In this document: piece by piece, positions 33,400-45,149 of the stretch | Layout of the letters: each line of letters opens with the position of its first letter | How positions within the stretch are numbered: position 1 is the stretch's first letter | Source: Cylicocyclus nassatus | Lineage: Eukaryota; Nematoda; Chromadorea; Rhabditida; Strongylidae | NCBI GenBank assembly: GCA_958299035.1 | Contig: CATQJL010000223.1 | Location: 68,194,371-68,258,370 of the forward strand | Length of the DNA: 64,000 nucleotides | Direction: 5' to 3' | The notes under the pieces: model-generated | Database searches by the model: none | Told to the model about the DNA's origin: nothing | Seen by the model: only the letters and a program-made list of their open reading frames with translations | Translations under genes and position numbers: made by a program

Positions 33400-35937
33400 T
33401 TTCGAGACCTCATTTCCATTTTATGTGACACCTTCGAAATGCCACCTTTACTAAGAATGCATTATTATTACAACAAGAAGAAGCCACATAAGCAGTTTCA
33501 TTCTGACAAGAGACTACTGTTTTGAATTTCCGGTAGCTTTTCAAGTTTGAAAATTTTGCGCATCATGCATAAATGCGGGTACGCGCTACGTATTCGACGT
33601 TTCTTTGTACGGCGCTGCTTGCTGTACCATTTTGACTAGAACGATATATTTTCACTAAAAGCAATTCTATCACATTCTCATCCTATCTTGTCTCTGAATG
33701 CCATTTCTACTTCGACCGACAGTCTGCTTCAAAACAATAAAGTGCGATTCATAACTATACAAACACTTATTTTGAAAGTTTGGAACTATTTGAAACAAAC
33801 TTAAGAGACCGTTGGTACTGAAAGAGCATAGCACAAAACGGTGTACGTGGCGCAGGAATAAAAATCGGTTTTAATATTGGGAATGTTTTGGCACTAAATG
33901 CAAATTTTTAACGATTCATATTATACGAACACCTCAGGCGAGGTTCATTTTTTCATTCAAAACTGCAAGCTTTTGAGCCTAAATTTTTTGTGAAGTTACT
34001 GCAAAGTCTGACATATCTATTATACACTGGACGCGGTCAAAAAAGCGTAGCATAAATTTTTTAGATGGCTCAAAATATTTTGGAGTCACTGCAATCCAAA
34101 AATGTCTGTTCTTCTGTGGTTCAAGCACTCTAATTAGCTTCTACAAATTCTGTTAGATAAACTAAGTTTTTCGTAAATGATCTGTTTGACGGCAAGAAAA
34201 TAATGTTCTTGCCGCATTTTTGAGCAAGTTCTGACCTTATTGTACAGTTAGCGTAAGTCCGAGCCTCAAAACTCAGCTTCTGTTTCGCGTGAAAATCGCG
34301 ATAAAGCAGCTGCATTGTTTGCATAAAGATGAACTGCTTCATCAAAGTGGTAAAAAAAATATAGCGACTTTTTTGTCCTTTCTGTACATTCAATTTCATG
34401 CTTCAATAAACACACATAAGTCCTTGCCCAACGTTCGGCAGATGTGAAAGGAGATTAAAAATCAGCGTTTCATGCCCTTCCATATACTATACATCCCTTT
34501 TGAAAAAAGAACTACTTAAACTAAACATGCTTCTCTTGTTCGAATGAAAAACTGATTCAGGATGAATACTTCCCGTGCGAAAAATTTTGACCATTCCGTC
34601 CCGCCTCCCATCCGCTATAGAAATTTATGGTTTTGCAGTGGTTGCTATGTCTTTTACTTGAACAAATTAAATACCTTCGCCGGTTTATCAGTGAATATAT
34701 TGCATTTGTTGAAGTCGTTGCAGGATCCCATGTTTTACATCAACCTCCGTTCTAGCTCTGCTGTGCTTTTGCAGCAGTGGGACACACTTATGACGTAAGA
34801 TTAGAAAACTTCTCTATTTATAAGTCGAATAGTGCTCGCACTTTAGCTTTGTCATAAAAAATGCAAAGGACAACCACATTATGCCTGATTTTATAGGGAA
34901 TGCAAGGCAGGATACAAATAATTATGTACGCGTCAGCTGACATTATCAATATTAACCGATTCCATTGATAGCGAGCAGTTGTTTCATTGTACGCTTAAAT
35001 AAAGACTAATCTCTCAAAGTCTTCTCCTTTGCTTGTAACTCGTGATTACTTAGGGAACACGTAGAAAAATACCCAAAACCTATAACAAAATCTTGTAGGT
35101 GCACTACGTAGATCTGTACTGACTAGGATCAAAGCTTGAAGGGTTGTGGGGTGTAAGCTTCCAAGCCTCTTAATTTGTGCAAGTAGAGAGTGTATTTGTG
35201 GTATTCAAGATGGCAGTAAACTAAATTGTTTCTTCCAAGAGTTTGGTAGCAAAGTAATAGATTTTTTTGATCACGTCATCAGGTGAGGCAAATGAAACTG
35301 AATACCAAAAATAGTGCTTACCCAAATCATATCTATAACCAACTGAAAATAATAAATTTATTTGTAGGTCTTCGCAAGCAACAGATATTGCGATGATGAA
35401 GCAAAAACTGATTTAGAAAATTGAGATCTGTATAATAATAATCATAAACTGCCTTCAGCTTCTCTAGCTCTACAAAGCATTGTATGGTGCATTTCGCCAG
35501 AAAGCTAGTAACGTTTGAAATTAAATACAATGATAAAACTGATTTGCAGTAAATTCAAAACCTCGTGGAACAAGCTTTTATGAAAAAATGATGAGCAATG
35601 GAAGTGAAAGTAGAAGTCGGTAAGCTTAGGAAGCCGTTCATATTGGCTTACATAAAAAATGAGGATATGCAAGTTTGCTAAAAATCAATGGTGCAAATTT
35701 GCTGCTTCGAGTTTCTCTTTTCGACGTTTAATTAATTCAAATTTTTTCCAATTACTTCGCAGCTAGCAAACGAAGGGAGCTCAATGCATGAGGTTTCGTG
35801 CTATTAGATTCTTTGAATGCTGGTGTCCTGATGTCTTGATCAAAATCCTAAAAGCCGTATACGATTGCTTTGTTTGAATCGCACAGTATTCTCTTCGTCA
35901 TCTCAAAAGTTCGCTTACCATGCCCTCTACAATGTTA
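33400..35937. other. AT-rich interval without an assigned gene
   Basis: A minus-strand 89-codon frame at 34130-34399 and a plus-strand 78-codon frame at 34562-34798 were read. Neither has a recognisable domain or a consistent splice context. Confidence 0.4.
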
Positions 35938-36399
35938 TCTCAACGCTTACTAATGATCATCTGCTGCATAGATAGGTGCGGTAGAAAACAATTACTCAAA
36001 CTTTGAATGTTTTGTGTGGGGTCATAAAAAATTAGAAACTTGCAAAAAAATCGGAGCAGCTGGCATTGTAGGTTGTATTACATGCTTTTTCCAATCGGGA
36101 AAAGCTTTTGTTGATTGAACATCTCTATGAAGGGTTACGATTTTCTAGCAATCAATACAGAAAGACAATTTTGGTTTATTTTGGAATTTTTTTCGTAAGC
36201 CATAACTTTTGATGGAAACGTTCAATCAGCACAAGCCTTGCACAACTTCAGAGCAGATAATAGAACCTATAAAACCGACTGCTCCGATTTTTATTGCAAT
36301 TTTAGATTCTTTATGACCTTACACAGAAAGTTCGGAATTTGAATAACTCTTCTACCGCTCCTCTGTGTGCAGTAGATGACCTTAGTAAGCCGTTAAGAG
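35938..36399. mobile_element. MITE with ~150-bp diverged inverted arms
   Basis: Left arm blocks CTCAACGCTTACTAATGATC, TGTGTGGGGTCATAAA and AAATCGGAGCAGC are matched by the reverse complement of the right arm (CTGCTCCGATTTTTATTGC, TTTATGACCTTACACAG, CTTAGTAAGCCGTTAAG). The core AGCACAAGCCTTGCA also occurs at about 10875, showing a dispersed family. Confidence 0.75.
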
Positions 36400-37625
36400 A
36401 TCGTCATAAAAAGTATGACTCACTCTTTTATCTAAAGAAAGAAACTGTCAAATCAATTGGAAAAATTAGGTTATATATTTTGGAAAATTTTGCAAACGAA
36501 CTTTCGAGACGACCTAATAGGTATTGTATAAAACCCCGCACGGTCCACTAAGTCTTCTTCTTCAGCTCTTAACGAGCATTTGTGTATCTGATGTTAAGTT
36601 GCAATCAATAAACCACTGTGCCACAAATGGGAAACAAAATCCCGAGCAGCACATCTGGTTCGAAAAATTTCGTCCATATCTGCGCAGTCATAATTTAAAT
36701 GGAGTTTTGGCTATGTTTTTTGTGAATAGCTTGCACTCTTGCAAAGGGTCAAAATCATCAACACAAAATAATTTTTGCCTTTCTAGTGTTCAAGTTCATC
36801 ACAAGAGTTAGTCGAATTACAACATTACATTTGTCTAAGATTTTCATCAGGCGGTAATAAAACAAACACTGATGATTTCGGCTATTTAAAATACGTGACC
36901 CTTTTTTGGAAGCACTTTATAAATTTTTTTTGATGACGAAAGTATATTCAAATCAACAGCTTGGAATGCATCTCTAATGCATTGGGCTGTTTTGGAAGTT
37001 CTACCCGTTTTTGCCTCCTTCTCAAATTCCTACTTCTAAACAAAGAATCATTCTTTATGAGCATGTAACATTTGATATCAAAACTCTTTTTCTGTAGTCT
37101 TATGCTCTCGTCTTCGACTCCGTTTAACCCATGGTTGGCCAAAGATAAGAATAGCAACCTTGCAAATTTTCTTTCTTGTTTTATATTTTGGAAGTCTGCA
37201 GTGGACGACGAATTTTTTTCTCTAACAATTTGCGCAGTTTTTGTTGGGGACCTCGAAAAATGCGGGTCGATATCAAATTTATTTGATTAATAGTTTTTCA
37301 GCGTACACTTGACTTATAATTTTGTTCCTTGTAAGTCACGTAAGAACAAGCGTAATGTGGTCACGAAACTTTCGCTTTGTATGTGACATCGGTCGCATGG
37401 CATTCTATAAGAGAAAAAGAAGATAATTTAATCAACTTTCAGCAACTAACAAAAAAAAGTAAGAAATTTAGAAAATGCAATTCTTTACCATGGGTCGGGA
37501 CACAAAAATTTGCCTCAATATCATTGGGGTTTCCTTAAAATAGCTCAAATATTCTCAGACATCTCATTAATCCATATTTAATATTGCCTTAAGAATGTAA
37601 GTCAGAGTTGAACCAACGAGGAATT
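36400..37625. other. No gene assigned
   Basis: Short open frames only (for example 36524-36811 on the plus strand), none with recognisable motifs or supported splice sites. Confidence 0.4.
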
Positions 37626-38043
37626 GGTCAGAACTTAACACAGCAACATGCTGTTTATCATCGGACTCGTCTTCTAACGCTAATTTCAAATATATGTTTT
37701 TCTAATCGCAAAACGACTATCTGGGAGGAGTTTTGAGCGTTCAAATATGAGAAATTTTTGAGTTTCGACAAATATATCTTCTTGAAAGGCAGCTCGATAA
37801 AGAGGACAGTGGCCATGGTTACCTCAATTACAAGAAAAAAGTGTGTTCACCAAAAACCTAAACAAGTGTTCTAAAAAAACGTATTTGGAACATCTGCCAT
37901 GGGACACTTGACGAATCGCACATTTGAACACATCTAAGTCCTTCCAGATAGTCGTTTTGCAAATTGTAAGCATATATTTGTGATCAGCGTTTCGATGCGA
38001 GTCCGATGATGCACAATTTGGTATGTCTGAACTAAGTTCTGGC
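37626..38043. mobile_element. MITE with long inverted arms (copy 1 of a two-copy family)
   Basis: The left arm GGTCAGAACTTAACACAG, CATCGGACTCG, CAAATATATGTTTTTC and ACGACTATCTGGGAGGA is mirrored by the right arm ending AACTAAGTTCTGGCC. A related sequence is at about 62440-62650. Confidence 0.8.
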
Positions 38044-39743
38044 CTTTCCCTGCTAGCTGCCAACAATTTCAATGCTATTTCAAATTAAATTCAAAAATGA
38101 ATCCAATCAAGCTAGCTAAAAGTAAGTTTTTGATGGTCAGTTTTATCTTAAGAATAATAATCAAGCTAGCAACATGATGTCTGCATTACGTCGCTTCCAA
38201 AGCTCATGCTATAATTGCATAACCTTTCGGTTGAGTTTTGTATAAAAAAGCGCTTCATATTTCGGATCCGTAACTAACAGTACGCTCTCCTGAATGCACA
38301 TGCGAAATTGTATAAACGCGAGAAACATGAAAGAATTTGAATATTAGGAAAAGCCATACAAGTGCCGCGGTAAAGCTCTCATTTACGCGCTGTGACATGG
38401 CAAGCTTGTAAGCTCATGAAAAACCCAACCGCCACGTAGCTTCAGCCCGCTCTTTGAAAAGAAACACTCATTCTGCCACTTTGCAGGGCTGCTTACCACC
38501 TGCTATCTGCTTTGTTTAAGGTGGGCCTCGCACTTTATTAATAAGGAAAGTTACGTTGTAAAGTAGCTACCAACCACTTTGGCAAATTCTGTTTGCGTAA
38601 TTCTCACACTCGGATGAAATTCGGAGCAAATCGTCTATATGAATCGTAGAAATTTAGCTTTGCGACAATGCCTTTTATCATGTCCAATGTTAGAGTTTAG
38701 GTGCTAGAAACCGTCCTAACGACGAAAAACAATTTTTTTTCACCAGAATTTGTGCAGTAAACATAGAAACTCTTTTATATTTTATACTAGCCATAGGGGA
38801 GCCGGGAGCGCAGCTCAATACTGAATCTGCCAAACTTGACGCCAAGCATGAGTGCTTTTCCCACAAAGCATCAATCATGTGGGCATTGCTTACATTAAAA
38901 TGTGCAAAAGATGCAAGAAAATGCATTAAAAAGTAAAGCTTATTTCTTGCAAAGAATAAACTTTGGAGTGGGATCGTGAAAGGTTTTAGTTTTACACTAC
39001 TCAACCTTTGCGAAAGGGGCGGGGCATTGCAGACTTTTGACAGCTTATTTTCAAGTCTGCTTTGGAACATCGCTAAAGCCTCTCGGTAGTTAAACTGCAG
39101 CCGTACGGACTAACTAGTGCCCATCAGTTTCGCTTCCCTTTCTATTATTTTTCGGGAATTCTCCGTGATCATGTCCGGATACGAGATCAGCTTAACTGGA
39201 AACATAGACCCTTCTTTCACGAAACCGTGTGCGACGGCTCCGCCGCTGGCTCAGTCGTGTGCAACTGAGACAAGATTATGTTTCCTAACTCTTGTCATTC
39301 TATTTAGAATGCGTTTGGGAGCAATTTGCGGATGGGCGAGATGAATCCTCGAGCGAGCATGGTAAACTCGCAAACCACTAGCTCATTTTCTCTTATTGAG
39401 GAATAGATGGCTTCCCCGGTCCAGCTCGAACTATTGCTTACAGGGGACGAGTAGATACCACGGTTGCCAGCAAGATTACCGCATTGCAAACCAAACCCTT
39501 CCCCCTCCTTTTCCATGTTATGGATGACTTACCTTGCGGCATCCACTTCGATTCACCGCGTCCTCGTAATCTGAGGTGGAAATGAGGTTCACCGCCCTCC
39601 TTTACGTGACTATGGGAAGATGGTTGGTTGAACATAATAAATTTTCTCTCCTCAGAAAAACGTAAACGAATTAATAAATTGAAAGAAAAACCCAAGAAAT
39701 CGCCTCAGAAGGTTCTATTATCTGCGTAGGGGTCGAAAACATA
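38044..39743. other. No gene assigned
   Basis: Minus-strand frames at 38690-39070 (126 codons) and 39438-39695 were examined; they are serine/leucine-rich without domain, signal or splice support. The number of frames of this length is in line with chance. Confidence 0.35.
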
Positions 39744-39929
39744 CAATACCACTCACAGAATGTGCAAAATTTCCGTGAATGTCGCAAAATTCCGAAAATT
39801 CCGCGAACTTTCCGCAATTTCGCGAAATTTCGGGATGTCGCGAAGTTTCGCGAAATTCCAGGAATTTCGCGGAATTTTCGGAATTTCGCGATATTTACGG
39901 AAATTTTGCATATTTTGTGAGCGGTATTG
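39744..39929. mobile_element. Palindromic MITE with TA duplication (copy 1)
   Basis: It starts CAATACCACTCACAGAATGT and ends TTTTGTGAGCGGTATTG between TA dinucleotides. The centre is a succession of TTTCGCGAAATTCC-type words in both orientations, so nearly the whole element can fold on itself. A shorter relative is at 42417-42556. Confidence 0.85.
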
Positions 39930-40019
39930 TATAGTAATATCTTAAGTGGGCGGGGCTTACAGTTCACAGTTAAAAAGCGAAAAATCGTTAGTGAACCACC
40001 ATATTCTCAAAAGTTGATA

Positions 40020-40375
40020 GAATCGGTATTCTGAGGGCTGTGAAATACCGAAAATTGACAAAAATCGATAAAATCGATATTCTGAAGGTTTCGAAATACC
40101 GAAAATTGACAAAAAATCGATAAAATCGATATTTTAAAGGTTGCGAAACCCCGAAAATCGACAAAATCGATATTCTGAGGGTTGTGAAATCTCGCAAATT
40201 GACAAAAATCGATAAAATCAATAATCTGAAGGTTTCGAAATCCCGAAAATTGGCAAAAATCGGTATCCCATATATCGAAAAATTGATAAAATCGATATTT
40301 TGAAGGTTGCGAAATCCCGAAAATTGACAAAATCGATAAAATCGATATTCTGGCGGTTTCGAAATTTCGGAAATC
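40020..40375 (+). repeat. Tandem array of ~48-60-bp units rich in ATCGAT
   Basis: About seven diverged units contain AAAATTGACAAAAATCGATA then AAATCGATATTCTGAAGG then TTTCGAAAT. Stop-free on the minus strand by composition, which yields a spurious 169-codon frame. Confidence 0.85.
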
Positions 40376-41466
40376 GGTAAAATTATCGAAAAACTAAGCG
40401 AAAAATTCGAAAAACTCCATAATAAGCTCATTTCCAATGCTTTTATATAGCTGAAACTCCTCCAAGCAAGCTCCGCCCACTTTATACCCCACATCACGAT
40501 CGAAATTGAAGAAAATAAGAAAAATTAAGGAAAAATAAGGAAAAATAAGGAAAAATAAGCGAAAATCGCGTTTTTCTAACCCGATTTGCCCCCTTTCTAG
40601 CCGTTTTCAGCCCACTATCCAGGTGCAGATGGCCGCGGGTAACTATAAAAAATGAGGGGGGAGAAAGAGGAGAAATTGCGAGACCCTGAACTAAAAAAGT
40701 CCGGGAAGTTTTATAAATGGGCTCCCACAGACGGAGCCCTTGGATTTTCTCCGAATTATATATGGTGTCCCCCTCGAATACAAACTGAAACTTGGCCATC
40801 CCAGCTTGTCATGCCTAATCTCCACAGAGATAAAATTCAAAATATGCATCATCGCCTGTATATAGCGCCTCCTACGCTGAGCTATGGGCACGAGCTACCC
40901 CTAGAAAAATAGAGCTACCCAAAAGTACATATCAAATGACCACATGAGATTACCCCAACCCTACAATCTGCAGAGATATAAAGGCGCAAACTCGCCCTCA
41001 TCGACAGATTTCCCAAGTTCAGCTGTCAATTAGGCACTTTTATTGGAAACTTGTTATTCTACGACCTCCTCTATAAAAATCTTATTTTTAGAGATCTGTC
41101 CAATAAAGCAAACTCCAGCCTCATATCTGATATTCGCAAAGTTATTAGCTCTCCAACATGCATGCTCAGGTCATAAAATCGGCTCCTTCAAAGTTGCCCC
41201 GTAATTCCTCCAAAAATCATGTTAGATACCTCTTTCGCATCTGAATACGCCATATTTTTTGTAGCCTCCCATATGCAGTTTGAAGTAAGCATCGCTCGCA
41301 CAGGAGATACTAATAAATTGGTAAAACAATAATTTTCTCTCTGCTGCTAGCAGATGACCGTATAAACCCTATGTAAATTTTTTCATCCAAATCTTTATGC
41401 TGAAGTAATCTGGAAGCTTTTCTACACTCTTTTACAGATATGACAATGCCATACATTTGTGACAGT

Positions 41467-41557
41467 GGAATGTGAAAATTCTCGGCGAATTCGCCAAAGT
41501 CGGCGAAAAACGCAAAATCGCCGACATCGCCGACATCGCCGAGAATTTTCACATTCC
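41467..41557. repeat. Perfect 22-bp inverted repeat with GGCGA-rich loop
   Basis: Arms 41467-41488 and 41536-41557 (GGAATGTGAAAATTCTCGGC...) are exact reverse complements around a 47-nt loop carrying CGCCGACAT repeats. Likely a miniature palindromic element. Confidence 0.85.
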
Positions 41558-42416
41558 AAAGTCATAACTGTTTGACTGCATGTGTGATGTAAATCTTCAA
41601 ATTTCCGCTCAAATGGATCACTCAATGTGCTGACAACAATTTTTGCATTGTTTCGCTGCTGCTGGCACATTTTAGGGATGAGAATCCGTCAAAATACAAG
41701 ATTCTCAAATTTGAGAAAAAATTCATGAGAACCTCATAATCTGAGGAAAAGTGCAGATAGGGGTCTGTGCTAATCACAGCCTGATAGCGATCTTTACAAA
41801 GATTCTAATTTACAAAAACACGCAAGCAAGTTTTTTGATAGACGGGCGAGAAGTGCCAACGAATCTTCAACCTTGCATGGTTTAACTAATTTTTTTCCAT
41901 TTGAAACTTCACTGTAGAACTCTTTAGCGCGATATAACTACGATTTTCGTGAACAATGGGTTTGAAAACTACTGTGAGTGGAGTTACGAGTGAATTCAAG
42001 ATTATCAATATTTCAGCCAAAACCACTGGCGAGGGTCAAGAGCGAAAATCGAGAAAAATCAAATGGCGCCATTTTTTTAGTAAAATTGAGCATAGAGGTT
42101 ATCCGACCCGCCGATTACAAAAAACACATCTGCTCCCTGTGATAGCTTCATTCTGTAGAGTTAACGCTGGCTAAATTTCAGGTAAATTTCGATTCTAACA
42201 AAGTTTGCTAGCCACTCTCGCCTTCACTTCAAAGATACTTTGCACCATGTCTAGCTGCTAAGAAACTCACGAACCTGTTGTAATGAATAACGTTTATCTT
42301 AGCTTTCTATCTACATTGAGTATTGGATTGCGCCCTAACAAAATCCCTTTCACAGAACATAATTGAAGACCTCAAATCAAAACTAAATGACTTTCTACCC
42401 ATATATTGGTTATATA

Positions 42417-42556
42417 CAATACCACTCACAGAATGTGCAAAGTTTCCGTGAACGTCGCAAAAGTTCGCGAAGTTTCGCGAAATTCCAGGAATTTCGCGGA
42501 ATTTTCGGAATTTCGCGATATTCACGGAAATTTTGCATGTTTTGTGAGCGGTATTG
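42417..42556. mobile_element. Palindromic MITE with TA duplication (copy 2)
   Basis: 140-bp relative of 39744-39929 with the same ends and flanking TA. It lacks one internal block of about 46 bp. Confidence 0.85.
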
Positions 42557-42879
42557 TATGTGTGCAAAGTCTCAGCTAAATTGCTTGGGCAGCGCGCGTT
42601 TCTATAACGCACATAGCCTCCAAACTGACAGTTTTGAGTTTTAGCAGTATTGGTAGCTCAAAGCTCATACTGCTTTTTGCTACTGCTACTTTTTTCTCTT
42701 GGCCTCCAATATTGAATATGGAGCAAAAACTTGTAAAATGAGATGATTGTACGGCATCAACTAGTTTCTGCACAATTATTTTATTTGAATCTCTAAAGCT
42801 GCATAAAATACGAAATTTTGCTTTCGCAGGCCGCAAAATATTTTAGAGAGGTTGATCATTACTTATTTACTTAGACCAA

Positions 42880-44361
42880 TATAGAAGCTTCCAATGTTCC
42901 CTGTCCCTCGCTTCAAACATTCACGATTTTCTTGGCTGTCTTCGGTGGCTACGTCCACGAGTTTCAGGTACGAAAATTGTATAAAGCTGGTGTATCAGCT
43001 GGTTCATCCGTTCCACGAATGTCTTTCCATCTCCTTGAACATGTTTCTCAAGGGCGTTTTTTCTTTGCGAGGAATCCACGTTCTTAATGTTCATATGTCG
43101 TTTGTTCTTCTCATAATGTGACCGGCCCATCGATGTTTCGCTTTCACAACGTATTCCGCTGGGTTACGAGAACTGGACGTTCTTTTAAAATCCGTACTGC
43201 AAATTACAACAAATGTTGTTGTGTGGGATCACCGCAAAAGACCCGCTCTTAGGCGCTCCATTTTTGGTTTGTAGAGTTTTCGATGTGGCTACATTCTCGA
43301 CCCAAGTCTCAGCTGCGTAACAAAGAAGAAACAACACCAAAAGAAACGGTTGCGTCGAAGTTGGCTCGATGCTCCGTCAGTTGGTCGCCGACTTCCTTCA
43401 GAGGCTCAAAGGCGTTCAGGCTGCTCTTCTTCTCCTGCTAAGTTTTTATTTCAGGTCGTTCTCCATGTCCATCGAATGTCCAAGCTACACAGACGTATGC
43501 TTACTAGGAATGCCATTCACTTCCGTTTCTGCATTTTCGCAAAAAACGTTTTTTTTTTTGAACTCAGTCTTATTTCAAATCATTCGAAATTCGATCCTCT
43601 TTCCTATTTCGTTTAGTTCCCTCTGCATCATCTCTGCTTCAGGATACTGCTCGAAAAGAGAACGATGCCATTTCCAAACCAAGGTTTGGAAGGAATTTTC
43701 GATCAACTCGTACGCCTCCCTCGTCCCAACGCAGTGTCTTCATCGCTCAAGGTCGCGGCGAATAGGGTCGGCGAAATTGTGTCGCTTTGTCGGACCCCTG
43801 GAATAGATGAGATAGCTACATCGCTGTTGCACAATCCTTCTACAATCCTCCCATCTGGATGTGATACATGCGGTTCAATACTTTGCGAAATTTGGCTTGT
43901 TTTGAGGCTGGGCTTTTAGTGTCTTAAACAATCTTCGTTTAAAGTCAGCGATAATTTTCCCGAAGAGCTTGTACGACACACTTGTAAACATACTGTACGG
44001 TTCCGAAGATCCTTCCGTTAGCTTTTCTCAAAATGAATAACGGTATCTGAAATTCCCCACTGCTGGGGAATCCTTTGTTTCTGAAGGTAAGACGTACGTT
44101 ATCCTCCGGCTCGCAGTTCGATGAAAACATAATTCAGTCTTAAGACCGTGGACGTGTCTGGATCGCGGTACACACTTCAGCCGGTAGATTTTTTGGTGGT
44201 ACTTCCCAATGAGAGCAACGAACATAGGCACGAGTTTTGATAAGCGAAAGTGGTTGGTATAGAAGTTCTTTACGATAGATTCTTTTGTATCGGAAAGATG
44301 TCGGAACCCCTTCTTTGGTTAATAGTGCCACCAGAGGAAACTGATTTTTACAGAAGTCCAT
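42880..44361 (-). pseudogene. RTE-type non-LTR retrotransposon remnant
   Basis: Minus-strand fragments appear in the order of an RTE reverse transcriptase, across several frames. SDTVILF-like remnants lie near 44050. GVRQSDTISPTLFAATL lies near 43760-43800, the canonical region before the active site. TLRWDEGGVRVDRKFL lies near 43700, followed by IVLFSSSI and PEAEMMQRELNEIGKRI near 43620-43680. YAAETWVEN follows at about 43310, and a C-terminal HRWAGHIMRRTNDI block at about 43100-43140. The catalytic Asp pair is replaced (ANGIVLF where ADDIVLF is usual). At least three frameshifts and several stops show it is dead, and a deletion lies between the AQP and GVRQ regions. Confidence 0.85.
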
Positions 44362-44418
44362 TTGGCCTCTTTCAAGACTTCGTCTTCCTTCGGGTGCTTC
44401 CAGTATCTTGGCTTGCTC

Positions 44419-45141
44419 CAGGGCTCGGCACGAGCTGGCACCAGGGAACTTTCAAAACGAAGTCCCGTTTGGTATTGAAAATTTCGTACGAAGTCCCTTT
44501 TGACCTGTTTTGAAAACCCGTCATCATTTTTATATCATGTGTATGTAGTAGTGTTTTCATGCATTTCTAATTTCATGGAACAACTTTTCACAGCCCTCTG
44601 AGCTTTTTAAATGGTCAAATCACATCTTGAGAAGCAGAAAAAGCCGATTTTTCGACTGCGGAGCAGACAGAGTGGTTTTCAAATTGCTATAAAACGCTGA
44701 AAAGAGAACATTTTGAAACTGTTTTTTCTCTGTATGTAATTTTTTACAGTGTAGATACATTTTATGTAAGAAAGTATGAAAACTTATGTGAGCAAAGTGT
44801 CGGTGCCAGCTCAGCTGGCACCCAGCTGGCACGGTGCCAGCTAATTCAGAAAAAAGTTTGGCACAGCTTTCATTCACATAAGTTTTCATAAATTTTTGGG
44901 CCGTAGTTCCGGTCCACTAACGCGCATGCACGCACCAAATTTGGTGTCATACTATTGCGATTTGGCTGAAAACAACGCCTTTGTTTGTTGATGGACAGCT
45001 TGCCAATGGCATGCCAGTGGCATGCCGGCGGCAATTTTGCGGCAGTTCTCCGCCTCGGCCCCTGTAGAAACGATATCCCCTTTGCTTTCCGCCCTTAAAA
45101 CGATATCCAGCTTGACCCGGTGCCAGCTGTGCTGAGCCCTG
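44419..45141. mobile_element. hAT-like MITE with perfect 8-bp target duplication
   Basis: It starts CAGGGCTCGGCACGAGCTGG and ends CAGCTGTGCTGAGCCCTG, flanked by identical GCTTGCTC (44411-44418 and 45142-45149). CAGGG termini plus 8-bp duplication are diagnostic of the hAT superfamily. The centre holds a palindromic cluster of GTGCCAGCT / AGCTGGCAC at 44811-44841. It serves as the reference for the broken copies at 17440, 22369 and 24649. No transposase is present. Confidence 0.9.
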
Positions 45142-45149
45142 GCTTGCTC

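Noticed and set aside
38690..39070. 126-codon minus-strand frame
   Set aside because: Low-complexity Ser/Leu composition, no supporting signals; consistent with chance.
39988..40497. 169-codon minus-strand frame with FRNLQNIDFIDF-type repeats
   Set aside because: Translation of the ATCGAT-rich tandem array at 40020-40375.
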